Positions 33,695 to 43,308 of a stretch of DNA of 64,000 nt are shown in pieces. The DNA lies in NCBI GenBank assembly GCA_963592435.1, contig CAVAWT010000007.1, positions 4,820-68,819 of the forward strand, written 5' to 3'. The stretch comes from Phoenicibacter sp963592435. Lineage in GTDB: Bacteria; Actinomycetota; Coriobacteriia; Coriobacteriales; Eggerthellaceae. Every line of letters starts with the position of its first letter. Positions within the stretch are counted from its first letter, which is position 1. Both the position numbers and the translations under genes were made by a program. Below the pieces are notes generated by a model. That model saw nothing but the letters and a program-made list of their open reading frames with translations. It made no database searches and was not told the origin of the DNA.

Positions 33695-34738
33695 TTGCAT
33701 AGTTTAATTGGAAGTTACCCCAGTTTTCTCGTGTTCTCGGCGCTTTTTCTGTCGTTCGTCTTCACGCTTGGATTCATGCCAGGTTTCATTTCGTTTTTGA
33801 AGCGCGAAGAAGTTGGGCAACAGGTGCGAGAAGAGGGACCAGAGACTCACCTTAAAAAACAAGGAACACCAACGATGGGTGGCATAATAATGATAATTGC
33901 CGTCATTTTGGCGATTGTCATCGTTGGCTACTTTGACGAGAAAATCATTTCACTCATGGGCGTTGCGCTTTGTGCTGGTTTGATCGGTCTTGTTGATGAC
34001 TATAAAAAAGTGCACTACAAAAACACTGAGGGCATGTCACCGCGCGGAAAGTTGATTTTGCAATTTGTCGTTGCTGGAATGTTTGTGCTGGTGGCAGTCA
34101 ACACTCTTGAAATTGCCCCGACTGTCGTCGTTCCATTTTTGTGCGTCATCGATCTTGGTGTGTTCACGACTGTAATCGAACTCGGAACGGGACAAGTTTT
34201 CATAATTCCTTGGCTCTACCTCATTTTTTGTTTGATTTTGCTTGTTGGAATGTGCAACGCAGTAAATTTGACTGACGGACTCGACGGGCTGGCGAGTGGG
34301 TGCGTCATGCTTGTTATGATTGTGCTGTCGTTCATCGCCTACCGCATGAATTCGCTGGAGCCATCAATTTTTGCTGCGGCAACAGCAGGTGCTTGTGCAG
34401 CATTTTTGTGGTTTAACTCAAACCCAGCTTCCATATTCATGGGAGATACAGGTTCATTGTCGTTGGGTATGACATTGGGCGCGATCTCGATACTAACAAA
34501 AACAGAGTTACTATCAATTTTGATAGGGGGAATTTTTGTTGCAGAAGCTCTGTCAGTCATGATTCAAGTTTTCTGGTTCAGGAAAACACATAAGAGAATT
34601 TTTCTTATGGCGCCACTCCACCACCATTTTGAGAAAAAGGGCTGGGGAGAAAATCAAGTCGTTGTTCGTTTTTGGATGATAAGCGGAATTTTGGCAGCAA
34701 TAGGTTTTGCGATCTATTTCGGGATGACTTTGATTTGA
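33695..34738 (+). CDS. mraY: Phospho-N-acetylmuramoyl-pentapeptide transferase MraY
   Basis: 347 residues from TTG 33695, which has AAGGAG 7 bases upstream; the longer frame overlaps ftsI and is unlikely. About ten membrane helices. TPTMGG, GLVDDYKK, NLTDGLDGLA, FMGDTGSLSLG and HHHFEKKGWGE are the MraY catalytic motifs. It makes lipid I at the inner face of the membrane. Confidence 0.95.
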   Translation: MHSLIGSYPSFLVFSALFLSFVFTLGFMPGFISFLKREEVGQQVREEGPETHLKKQGTPTMGGIIMIIAVILAIVIVGYFDEKIISLMGVALCAGLIGLVDDYKKVHYKNTEGMSPRGKLILQFVVAGMFVLVAVNTLEIAPTVVVPFLCVIDLGVFTTVIELGTGQVFIIPWLYLIFCLILLVGMCNAVNLTDGLDGLASGCVMLVMIVLSFIAYRMNSLEPSIFAAATAGACAAFLWFNSNPASIFMGDTGSLSLGMTLGAISILTKTELLSILIGGIFVAEALSVMIQVFWFRKTHKRIFLMAPLHHHFEKKGWGENQVVVRFWMISGILAAIGFAIYFGMTLI

Positions 34739-34758
34739 AACGTTTGAGGAATTTGAAA

Positions 34759-36060
34759 ATGGACTTTAAACGCAAAATTTCAAATGACAATTTGGGAAGA
34801 GTTTTGATTGCAGGCAAAGGTGTCACTGGGCTTGCAGTTCAAGACTACCTTAATAAACATGTCTCAAGGTTCACATCCTGTGATCTTGTCGAAGAGGAGA
34901 CCCTTGATGTAAACAAGACCTATGATTTGTGCATCGTTTCTCCAGGTATATCAGAGTTTAGTGATTTTTACAAAAAATTGAAATCTGTTGCAGATGAGGT
35001 GGTCAGTGAAGTTGAGTTTGCGTTTCGCGAATCGGAAGAAAATTCAAAATGGATCGCGATAACTGGAACAAATGGGAAAACAACGACGACAGCTTTGACG
35101 TGCCACATTTTGAAAACAGCAGGCAAAAAAGCAGTGGCTGTTGGAAACATAGGAGAGACCTGCATATCTCAAGTTGATGGGGAAGAAAAAATTTATGTCG
35201 CTGAGTGTTCTTCCTATCAGCTTGCTTCAACACGAAACTTTGAACCTGACGCGGTTGCAATTTTAAACATAACGCCAGATCACATCAAATGGCACCAAAA
35301 TTTAGAAAATTATGCAAAAGCAAAGTTTAAAATTTTCGAGAACATTAAAAACAACGAAAATTCCTTGTTGTTTTTAGAAGAAACGCTGGTTGGTGAAACT
35401 GGAGCAGGAGAGTTTTTTTGCGAAGTTAAAACCGATGCTAATTCTCTTTTAAGGGAGCTTGTTTTGTCTGTGTCGGGAGAAATGAAGATAAAAGGGGAGC
35501 ACAACATTCAAAACGCAGTTTGTGCAGCAACCATTTGTGCTCATTTCGGTGTCGCAGATGACATAATCAAAAAGGCACTTGTCACTTTCGAGCCTCTCGA
35601 ACACAGAATTGAACCTTGTGGCATTGTTAATGAGGTCCATTATTTCAACGACTCAAAAGCAACAAACGTCGACTCAACGATAAAAGCACTTTCTGCTTTT
35701 CCTGAAGGTGATGTCATATTGCTCCTTGGAGGAACTGACAAAATGAGCGACCTTGAGCCACTAGTTTTGGAGTGCAAGAAAAAAGTTACTGGCGAAAATC
35801 ATGAAAAACCACTTGTCAAATGCGTTGTTTGCTATGGAGAAGCAAGAAAAAGATTTCTAGATTCATTTAAATCATTGAAAGAAGATGGAATAGAAGTCTT
35901 AAGCGCTGATCGCTTAAAGGATGCTTTTGATGTTGCAAGAAAGGTGGCAGTTTCTGGGGACGTTGTCCTTTTGTCGCCTGCCTGTGCGTCGTTTGATGAA
36001 TTTAGTGGTTTTGAAGAACGCGGGGAATTTTTTAAAAGTCTTGTTAAAAGCACAGAATAG
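34759..36060 (+). CDS. murD: UDP-N-acetylmuramoylalanine--D-glutamate ligase
   Basis: 433 residues; ATG 34759 with GAGGA 8 bases upstream is preferred over starts inside mraY. GTNGKTTT is the ATP-binding loop, and NITPDHIKWH, EHRIEPCG and FNDSKATNVDS are typical MurD segments. Adds D-Glu to the peptidoglycan precursor in the cytoplasm. ftsW follows after two bases. Confidence 0.95.
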   Translation: MDFKRKISNDNLGRVLIAGKGVTGLAVQDYLNKHVSRFTSCDLVEEETLDVNKTYDLCIVSPGISEFSDFYKKLKSVADEVVSEVEFAFRESEENSKWIAITGTNGKTTTTALTCHILKTAGKKAVAVGNIGETCISQVDGEEKIYVAECSSYQLASTRNFEPDAVAILNITPDHIKWHQNLENYAKAKFKIFENIKNNENSLLFLEETLVGETGAGEFFCEVKTDANSLLRELVLSVSGEMKIKGEHNIQNAVCAATICAHFGVADDIIKKALVTFEPLEHRIEPCGIVNEVHYFNDSKATNVDSTIKALSAFPEGDVILLLGGTDKMSDLEPLVLECKKKVTGENHEKPLVKCVVCYGEARKRFLDSFKSLKEDGIEVLSADRLKDAFDVARKVAVSGDVVLLSPACASFDEFSGFEERGEFFKSLVKSTE

Positions 36061-36062
36061 AC

Positions 36063-37397
36063 ATGTTTAGCAAACTTCAAGCAAACACACACTCAAAAGA
36101 GGCCTACACAATCGTCATTGGTTGCTGTGTTGCTTTTTTATGCGTCGTTGGGTTGCTCAGCATCTATTCTGTGACAAGCGTCGGAAACGTTGAAGCAGGT
36201 CTAAATCCATTCAGCGATTTGGGACAACAGTTTTTTTACATCATCCTAGGAATCATAATCTGTGTTGTTTTGATGAAAGTGCCACAGCTTTTTAATGTTT
36301 CATCGCCTGTGATCTGGGTTTTTTGGGGAGTTTGTTTGGCTGGAATCGTTGCAGTGGCAGCATTTGGGACAACTGTCAACGGCGCGAAGCGATGGCTTCC
36401 TTTGGGCCCCGTGACCATTCAGCCTTCAGAGTTCTTAAAAATCGCGCTCATGCTCGTCATGGTCAAGCTGCTGAGCGAATGGATTAGAGGCGAGCGGGAC
36501 TCCAAACAGACATTCATCATGGTTGCGGCAACTGTTGGAGCTCCACTACTTTTCTTGTTTGTGACACAAAGAGACTTAGGCACGTCAGCTATTGCTGGGC
36601 TTTGCCTTTTTGCTCTGCTCTACATTGCAAAAGTCGATGTAAGAATTTTGGGAGGAATTTTAGTCCTTGGCATTTTTGGGATCGTGTTTTTCGCAATGAA
36701 TGCTGGTAACTTTCGCTCTGACCGTTTTGTTTTCACGGATCCATGGGACGATGGCGCAGGCGGTTATGGCGCAGGATATAACATAATTCGATCATATTAT
36801 GCGATTGCTTCTGGAGGGGTTTTTGGAAACGGAATCGGTGGGAGCCATGAAAAGTATGACTATCTCTATGCTGCGGACAATGATTTCATTTTTGCCATCA
36901 TCTGCGAAGAAATGGGCTTGATTGGTGCAATCCTTGTTCTGATTTGCATTTTGGCAATCTTCATTTGTTGCATAAAAATCGCCTCTGTTCAAGATCAGAT
37001 GGAAAATAAGCTTGTTCTTTATGGAACAGGACTTTTATTAATAATTCAGTCTCTCCTAAACATTGGTTGCACTGTCGGCGTTCTGCCAACGACGGGAAAG
37101 CCATTGCCGTTTGTTTCGTCGGGAGGAAGTTCTGTCATTGCATCTTTTATTCTCCTTGGAGTCATCCTAAACGCTGTTATGCACTCGCAAGTTGAGACAA
37201 GGGCAGACAGGCGAAGGTCAAAAATTAACATCTATTCAAAAGATGATTTGGATGGCTCAGATGGTTTAATGAACAAACAAAGAAGAGGAAGAGACAGATC
37301 GGCGACTCAACGAAGACCGACAACATCGACGAGAGCGACGCGCAGCGGCAGATCGTCTTTCATGCAAAATGGCAGAGAGAGGAGCAGGATAAGGTGA
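36063..37397 (+). CDS. ftsW: Peptidoglycan glycosyltransferase FtsW (SEDS family)
   Basis: 444 residues with about ten membrane helices. LGPVTIQPSEFLKIA, DRFVFTDPW, GNGIGGSHEKY and the PLPFVSSGGSS ending of SEDS proteins are present. A C-terminal Arg/Ser/Thr-rich cytoplasmic extension of roughly 60 residues is longer than in most FtsW. It polymerises septal glycan with FtsI. The last four bases overlap the murG start. Confidence 0.94.
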   Translation: MFSKLQANTHSKEAYTIVIGCCVAFLCVVGLLSIYSVTSVGNVEAGLNPFSDLGQQFFYIILGIIICVVLMKVPQLFNVSSPVIWVFWGVCLAGIVAVAAFGTTVNGAKRWLPLGPVTIQPSEFLKIALMLVMVKLLSEWIRGERDSKQTFIMVAATVGAPLLFLFVTQRDLGTSAIAGLCLFALLYIAKVDVRILGGILVLGIFGIVFFAMNAGNFRSDRFVFTDPWDDGAGGYGAGYNIIRSYYAIASGGVFGNGIGGSHEKYDYLYAADNDFIFAIICEEMGLIGAILVLICILAIFICCIKIASVQDQMENKLVLYGTGLLLIIQSLLNIGCTVGVLPTTGKPLPFVSSGGSSVIASFILLGVILNAVMHSQVETRADRRRSKINIYSKDDLDGSDGLMNKQRRGRDRSATQRRPTTSTRATRSGRSSFMQNGRERSRIR

Positions 37398-38488
37398 ACA
37401 TAGTTATAACAGGTGGAGGAACTGCTGGTCACATTTACCCAGCACTCGCGTTAGCAGATGAACTTAAAAGCAGAGGACATCATGTCTTTTATGCTGGAAC
37501 ACCTAAGGGAACTGAGAGCAATTTGGTGCCACGTGCTGGCTATGACTTCGTTGCATTTGATGTCTCAGGTTTTGACAGAGCGCGCCCTTGGACTGCAATT
37601 ACTGCTCTAAACAAAGTCAGAAAATGTGAGAAGAAAGCAGAAGTCTGGCTAAAGGAAGTTGATGCGAAACTTGCAGTCGGATTTGGCGGCTATGTTTCAG
37701 TCCCTGTCGTTCACGCTGCTCAAAAATTGGGAATTAAAACTGCGATTCATGAGCAAAACTCAGCGATGGGGCTTGCGAACGAAGAACTCTCAAAACATGC
37801 TGATTTAGTTTGTTTGACTTATGAATGTGCAGGGCAAAAAGTAAAAGACAAATCAAAAATTGTTGTCACTGGAAATCCTGTCAGAAAAGAAGTCTTGAGC
37901 GCAAATCGAGAAGATGGGCGTCGTGCCTTTGGTATCGATGACGAATCTCTAGTTCTGCTTGTTTTTGGAGGAAGCTTAGGAGCAAAAACGATTAACGAAG
38001 CGATTCTTAATTTAAAAGACGAATTGCTTGCTCGCAACAACTTGCACGTCATTCATGTTGCAGGAAAGCGCGACTATGAATGGGTAAAAGAGAGACTTTC
38101 GCTGAACGCATCTCAAAAGGAGCGATACCATTTGCTTGATTATTGCTACAACATGCCTGACGCTCTCGCGGCGTGTGATATAATAGTGTCGAGAGCAGGA
38201 GCCACTTCCTTGGCAGAAATATCAACATTAACAATTCCTGCTCTTTTAATACCGTTTCCTTTTGCAACAGCTGACCATCAAACAAAAAATGCAAAAAGTT
38301 ATGTGGAAGCTGGAGCTGCCTATCAATTAAGCGATGAAGAAGCAAAAACGAGCGCTTTTAAAGAAAAGCTGTTCGACTTGATCGAAAATGATGAAACAAG
38401 GCAAAAAATGAAGAAGAAAGCGGAGTCGTTTGAAACTCAAAATGCATCGCTTAGACTAGCACAAAGCGTTTTGCAATTGTTAGAATAG
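37394..38488 (+). CDS. murG: UDP-GlcNAc transferase MurG
   Basis: 364 residues, GTG start in a GTGA overlap with ftsW, with GGAG upstream. GGGTAGHIYPALALA (donor loop), HEQNSAMGLAN, GGSLGAKTIN and SRAGATSLAEI are the MurG family motifs. It converts lipid I to lipid II at the membrane. Confidence 0.96.
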   Translation: MNIVITGGGTAGHIYPALALADELKSRGHHVFYAGTPKGTESNLVPRAGYDFVAFDVSGFDRARPWTAITALNKVRKCEKKAEVWLKEVDAKLAVGFGGYVSVPVVHAAQKLGIKTAIHEQNSAMGLANEELSKHADLVCLTYECAGQKVKDKSKIVVTGNPVRKEVLSANREDGRRAFGIDDESLVLLVFGGSLGAKTINEAILNLKDELLARNNLHVIHVAGKRDYEWVKERLSLNASQKERYHLLDYCYNMPDALAACDIIVSRAGATSLAEISTLTIPALLIPFPFATADHQTKNAKSYVEAGAAYQLSDEEAKTSAFKEKLFDLIENDETRQKMKKKAESFETQNASLRLAQSVLQLLE

Positions 38489-38524
38489 ATATGTAAAAAA
38501 GATAAGACGGAGAATTAGGCAAAC

Positions 38525-39931
38525 ATGAGTGACACAAAAGAAGAATTAAACAAGCTACATTTCATTGGAATTGGCGGAGTCGGCATGAGCGGTCTTGCAA
38601 GAATCGCCTCATCGCAGGGGATTCGCGTTAGCGGTTCCGACATGAAGTCTTCAAGGTTCACCTCCCAGCTTGAAAAAAGTTGGATTCCAGTCTCAATTGG
38701 ACATTCTCCTGAAAACATTCCAGCTGGCGACGATGTGACTGTCGTTGTTTCGACTGCGATAATGGACTCAAACCCTGAGCTTCAAGAAGCAAAGAGAAGG
38801 GGACTGAGAATAATCCACAGAGCTCAGCTTCTCAACTATCTTGGACGCGACTTGAAGACTTTGGCAGTTGCTGGAACACATGGAAAGACAACGACGAGCT
38901 CGATGCTAGCATGTGTCTTGGACGACATGAAGCTTGACCCAACTTTTGTCATCGGTGGCATGGTTTTGGCATATGACACAAATGCTCGTCCAGGGTCAGG
39001 CGAGTTTTATGTCGTTGAAGCTGACGAGTCTGATAAGTCGCTGACGTGCCTATCTCCCCACGCTGTCATCGTGACAAGCATCGAAAGTGACCACCTTGAT
39101 CACTATAATTCGCTCGATGAAATTTATGAAAAATTTGGGCAGTTTATTGCAAGTGTGCCAAAAGGTAACCCTGCAGTTGTGTGCGCTGATGACAAAAAGC
39201 TTGTCGATCTGGCAAAAAACAACACTGAAAACGTCATAACATATGGCTTTAATGAAGATGCTGATGTCAGAATTGTTGAGAGCAAGAGAGTTGGAGTTGG
39301 CTCTCAGTTTTCAGTCAAGTTAAGAAATGGTGAAGTCATAAACAGCGCGATAACAAGAAACCCAGGAACTCACAATGAGCTAAACGCAACGGCGGTTTTG
39401 ACTTTAATCGAAGCTTTGGGGCTCGATGTCAACTTGGCAGCTTTGAAGTTGAAGAATTTTGCGGGCGTTCACAGGCGTTTTGAACTCGTTGGGAGTGCCA
39501 ACGGAGTCACTGTCATCGACGATTATGCACACCATCCAACTGAAATTAAAGCGACAATTCATGCAGCAAAAGAATTGGATTTTGAAAAAATACATGTCAT
39601 CTTTCAGCCTCATCGTTTTTCGCGCGTCAAGCTTTTCTGTGATGTTTTAGGTAAAGAATTTTCCGAGGCTTTCGATGAAGCAGACACGCTCGTTTTCACA
39701 AACGTCTATGCTGCTGGAGAAACGCCAATTCCTGGAGTTTCTGGCAAAACTTTTCTGGACACCGTGACTCGTCACGCAGGTCACCCAGAGGCGACTTACG
39801 TTCCACGACTTTCAGATGTGCCAGCGCACATTGCTAATGTTGCTAAATCCGGGGATCTCGTCATGACGATGGGAGCAGGAGACATAACTGGAATCGGAAA
39901 AGTGATTCTTGACGAAATTAAGAAATGTTAA
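38525..39931 (+). CDS. murC: UDP-N-acetylmuramate--L-alanine ligase
   Basis: 468 residues. HFIGIGGVGMSGLA at the N-terminus, GTHGKTTTSSMLA (ATP loop), EADESDKS, IESDHLDHY and DDYAHHPTEI are MurC signatures. First amino-acid addition in peptidoglycan synthesis. GGAG lies 12 bases upstream of the ATG. Confidence 0.96.
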   Translation: MSDTKEELNKLHFIGIGGVGMSGLARIASSQGIRVSGSDMKSSRFTSQLEKSWIPVSIGHSPENIPAGDDVTVVVSTAIMDSNPELQEAKRRGLRIIHRAQLLNYLGRDLKTLAVAGTHGKTTTSSMLACVLDDMKLDPTFVIGGMVLAYDTNARPGSGEFYVVEADESDKSLTCLSPHAVIVTSIESDHLDHYNSLDEIYEKFGQFIASVPKGNPAVVCADDKKLVDLAKNNTENVITYGFNEDADVRIVESKRVGVGSQFSVKLRNGEVINSAITRNPGTHNELNATAVLTLIEALGLDVNLAALKLKNFAGVHRRFELVGSANGVTVIDDYAHHPTEIKATIHAAKELDFEKIHVIFQPHRFSRVKLFCDVLGKEFSEAFDEADTLVFTNVYAAGETPIPGVSGKTFLDTVTRHAGHPEATYVPRLSDVPAHIANVAKSGDLVMTMGAGDITGIGKVILDEIKKC

Positions 39932-39947
39932 ATGAGGGATATTAAAA

Positions 39948-40889
39948 TTGACACAACACAACAACACCCCCAAACATGCTAATCCTTTTGATCAACTCAT
40001 AATGGATCCGTCGATCGATGCTGAGTTTTTGATCGACGAATCGGCTGCTCTGCACACGACTTATGCTTGTGGTGGAATCTTCAAACACTTTGTCATAGCT
40101 AACACGATTAGTGCGCTTCAGCAAATTTTGAGGACATGCAAAAAATGTGGCGTTGAGGTTTTTATGATTGGCCGAGGATCTAACCTTCTCGTTTCTGATC
40201 GTGGATTTGACGGTCTCGTTGTTTCACTTGGAACAGATTTCAGAAACTTGAAGCTGGATGAGGAAACAAACACGATCATCGCTGGTGCAGGTGTTTCGTT
40301 TGCAAAAGTTTCACAGTTAGCATATGCTAACAATCTGTCGGGGCTGGAATTTTCAGTCGGGATCCCAGGAACAGTCGGCGGCGCTTTGGGAATGAACGCT
40401 GGAACTTGTGGAGTGGGGCTCTGTGATGTTGTCTCTTCAGTGTCAATTTTGGATAAAAACGACAATTATTCTTTGAAAAAAATTAAGAAAGAAGACTTTA
40501 CTTTCGGCTATCACACATCAGCTCTGCGAGATCTTGGGGTGGCGCTTGAGTGCGAAATTCCTTTGAGCGTTTCCAAAACACGAGATTTGCAGGTGACGAT
40601 GGACGAGAAGCTTAAGCAAAGAAACGCGCTTCAACCCCTAGGTCACAACTGTGGAAGTGTTTTTAAAAATCCTGAGGGCATGAGCGCAGGCAAGCTCATT
40701 GAAGATTGTGGTTTGAAGGGGACAAGAATCGGTGGTGCTGAAATCTCGCCTATGCATGCAAATTTCTTCCCGAATGTGGAGGATGCAACTTCTCAAGATG
40801 TGATGGATTTGATTTTGCTTGCAAAAGAAGAGGTTTTCAAAAAGTTTGGAGTCGAGCTTGAGCCAGAAGTGCAATTTTTAGGTTTCTAA
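39948..40889 (+). CDS. murB: UDP-N-acetylenolpyruvoylglucosamine reductase
   Basis: 313 residues, TTG start with GAGGG upstream. FMIGRGSNLLVSD (FAD-binding), GIPGTVGGALGMNAG, FGYHTSAL and NCGSVFKNPEG (Ser proton donor) identify MurB. It starts 17 bases after murC; the two catalyse neighbouring early steps. Confidence 0.95.
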   Translation: MTQHNNTPKHANPFDQLIMDPSIDAEFLIDESAALHTTYACGGIFKHFVIANTISALQQILRTCKKCGVEVFMIGRGSNLLVSDRGFDGLVVSLGTDFRNLKLDEETNTIIAGAGVSFAKVSQLAYANNLSGLEFSVGIPGTVGGALGMNAGTCGVGLCDVVSSVSILDKNDNYSLKKIKKEDFTFGYHTSALRDLGVALECEIPLSVSKTRDLQVTMDEKLKQRNALQPLGHNCGSVFKNPEGMSAGKLIEDCGLKGTRIGGAEISPMHANFFPNVEDATSQDVMDLILLAKEEVFKKFGVELEPEVQFLGF

Positions 40890-40917
40890 TTTTTCAAGAG
40901 CGGAGCCGACAACACTC

Positions 40918-42027
40918 ATGGCGAAAAACAAAACACAAGGAAATCCAAGAGAGAAGCTTGCAAGCAAAGAAGTTGCGAGCCCTCCCCAAAAAAGAATCAC
41001 GGCTGACATCGCCAAACAGCGTGCAACAAAAAAGGGACTTGGAGCAAAAACGGGAAACCCGAGAGCTAAAAGAGTCGAACAGGAACCTAGGCCAAGCGAT
41101 CTGGAGGGATTTTCTAAAGCAAACATTGGTGAGATCCAGCAGGAAAACAAGCGTCAGAGCAGAAAATTAAAAAAAATTCAAAAGTTAAAGAGGCACTCTA
41201 AAGAAGCTCGTGAAGCAAGGAAGCTCACAAAGAAAAAGGTGCTAATAACTCTTGCAATTTTGTTAGTCCTATCAGCAATTGGGGCTTTTGTCTATCTTTC
41301 AAACTCTGACGTTTTTGAAATAACTGAAGTCGAATATGTCGGCGCAGATCACTTGACGCGTGCAGAATGTGAGGCACTCGCGCCAAGCCCAGAAGGGCAA
41401 AATCTCCTCAATTTTGATGGAGACTCAATTAAAGCAGGATTTCTTCGTGACGCATGGGTCGAAGGAGTTAGCTTCAACCGTGTTTTTCCACATAAGTTAC
41501 AAGTTGTAATTAAGGAAAAGGACATAGGCGCCATCGTCGAGTTCAACTCAGGTGCTAACCAAACAGCTCAAAATTGGGTAATAACGCTCGATGGAACATG
41601 GATAATGGGGCTTCCCGATCAGCAAAGCGACGTTGGAAAATCGATTTCGCAAAACATTTTCACTGATGCAGAAAACGCTGTTCACATAAAAGATTGCCCA
41701 AATGGTATCGCTCCTGAAATGGGAAAGCAATGCACAGACGAAACAGTTTTGAATGCCTTGCAAATTCTAAAGGAGTTTTCGACAGACTTAAAAGACAACG
41801 TTTCTTCAATAACAGCTTCAAACATCAGCGCGACAACGTTGCAACTAAAAAACAACGTTGAAATTGCATTCGGTGCGGCAGAAAACGTCAGAGAAAAAGA
41901 GAGAATCGCAAAAGAGATTATGGAGCAAAATTCTCAGGTCGTCTACGTCAATGTGAGAAGTGTTGAGCGCCCAACATGGAGAAGCGCAACAACCTCATCG
42001 TCCTCGACATCCTCTTCAACAAACTAA
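40918..42027 (+). CDS. ftsQ: Cell-division protein FtsQ
   Basis: 369 residues: a basic cytoplasmic region of about 110 residues, one membrane helix (LITLAILLVLSAIGAFVYL), then a POTRA-type domain beginning FEITEVEYVGADHLTRAE, and a Thr/Ser-rich end. Last gene of the cluster; a minus-strand gene follows at once, so ftsA and ftsZ are not linked here. Confidence 0.88.
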   Translation: MAKNKTQGNPREKLASKEVASPPQKRITADIAKQRATKKGLGAKTGNPRAKRVEQEPRPSDLEGFSKANIGEIQQENKRQSRKLKKIQKLKRHSKEAREARKLTKKKVLITLAILLVLSAIGAFVYLSNSDVFEITEVEYVGADHLTRAECEALAPSPEGQNLLNFDGDSIKAGFLRDAWVEGVSFNRVFPHKLQVVIKEKDIGAIVEFNSGANQTAQNWVITLDGTWIMGLPDQQSDVGKSISQNIFTDAENAVHIKDCPNGIAPEMGKQCTDETVLNALQILKEFSTDLKDNVSSITASNISATTLQLKNNVEIAFGAAENVREKERIAKEIMEQNSQVVYVNVRSVERPTWRSATTSSSSTSSSTN

Positions 42028-42053
42028 GTTTCGTGCCCAGGGCGCTTGAGAGT

Positions 42054-43298
42054 TTATAAAGGGGCAACTTCGTCTGCCAACGTTTTTTTGTTTTCTATTA
42101 TCTTTTTAAGAGGTTCTAAATAGTGTTTGTCTTTTAAAGTCAAGCCATCTGTTGCGATTGAGAGCAACTCTGAAGAAATTTCTGCGACCTTTTGCCCATA
42201 CGCCTCGCCCTCAAAGCCTTTTTCTTGCAAATCACGCTTTGCTGTCTCGATTTCCTCTTCGCTTTGTTCTCCAAAAAGTTTTTCTGCCCTTCTCAGAGAT
42301 TCTTCAGAATAAAAAAGTCCTTTGACAAGAGCACAATAGGCAACTGCCACATTGGTTGGCAAAGCATCGGCTGGTCTGATCTCAATAAAGTTCTTCAAGC
42401 GAACATCATTGAAAAGGTGAGAGGATGCGTGAGCACAAGCTGAAAAATCCATTTCGCGCTCTCCATAAACCTCTGAAGTTGTTTTGCCAGTCAAATGCCC
42501 AGTGTCGCCATCCATTTCAAACATTGCTCGCGTGTTCAAAACATGCCTAGCATAAGTCTCAAATCCGAAATCATCATCAAAAAGACCAGGCACGATGCCA
42601 CAGCGCAAAGGGTCGCAATCTTCCCAAACCTGCGTTCTCATCATGTGACGCGTTCTTTTTTTGCCTTCAAATGTTGGCGTGTTGTCTGTTAGAAGCGAAA
42701 AGATCGGCGTGCAAAGATAAGCTATGCGTAACTTTCTAACACAATCTTTTTCGCTTGAATAATCAATCGACACTTGCGTTGACCCAGTCCCTCGCATCAT
42801 CTCAATTCCAAGTGGAGAATTTTTCAGGAAATATTCATTCATAAGCTCATATCTCACCTTAGGAATGATCTTCAGTTCTTCTGCCTTGCATTTCGGGTGA
42901 TAACCGATTGGAATCATCGAAATTCCGTGTTGTTTTGTTAGAGCATTAACAGTTTCAAAGAAGTGTGCAAAAGTTTCCTCGACTTCAACTAGCTCTGTAA
43001 AAGGCCCAGCTGATAGCTCAAACTGCCCTGCAGGTTCTAATGTTATCGAATCGCGATCGTTTTCGACACCGATCAGGTTGCCACCTTCATCAAGCATGTC
43101 GTTAGGAAAATGATCTCGAAGCGCTTTCATAAGCCATTTTTGCCCAAATTTTTCGAAGTAAGTCACCTGCGACATGTCATCATGAACGAGAGTCCATTCA
43201 AGCTCGACGCCGAGCTTTTGCGACTTTTCTTTTATCCCACTCTCATAGAACTTGACCATGTTGTCAACATGCAAGTCAAGCGAGCTATCTACGCTCAT
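42054..43298 (-). CDS. Glutamate--cysteine ligase-like enzyme
   Basis: ATG 43298 with GGAGC upstream is chosen over an upstream frame extension. 414 residues. GVELEWTLV, RDSITLEPAGQFELSAGP, MRGTGSTQVSIDY and FIEIRPADALP resemble the GCS2/plant-type glutamate-cysteine ligase family, which joins Glu and Cys with ATP. No glutathione synthetase gene is adjacent. It lies 10 bases downstream of the CCA-adding enzyme gene. The family is fairly sure; whether the product is gamma-glutamylcysteine or another Glu amide is not. Confidence 0.75.
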   Translation of the reverse strand: MSVDSSLDLHVDNMVKFYESGIKEKSQKLGVELEWTLVHDDMSQVTYFEKFGQKWLMKALRDHFPNDMLDEGGNLIGVENDRDSITLEPAGQFELSAGPFTELVEVEETFAHFFETVNALTKQHGISMIPIGYHPKCKAEELKIIPKVRYELMNEYFLKNSPLGIEMMRGTGSTQVSIDYSSEKDCVRKLRIAYLCTPIFSLLTDNTPTFEGKKRTRHMMRTQVWEDCDPLRCGIVPGLFDDDFGFETYARHVLNTRAMFEMDGDTGHLTGKTTSEVYGEREMDFSACAHASSHLFNDVRLKNFIEIRPADALPTNVAVAYCALVKGLFYSEESLRRAEKLFGEQSEEEIETAKRDLQEKGFEGEAYGQKVAEISSELLSIATDGLTLKDKHYLEPLKKIIENKKTLADEVAPL

Positions 43299-43308
43299 TT
43301 TGAGCTCC

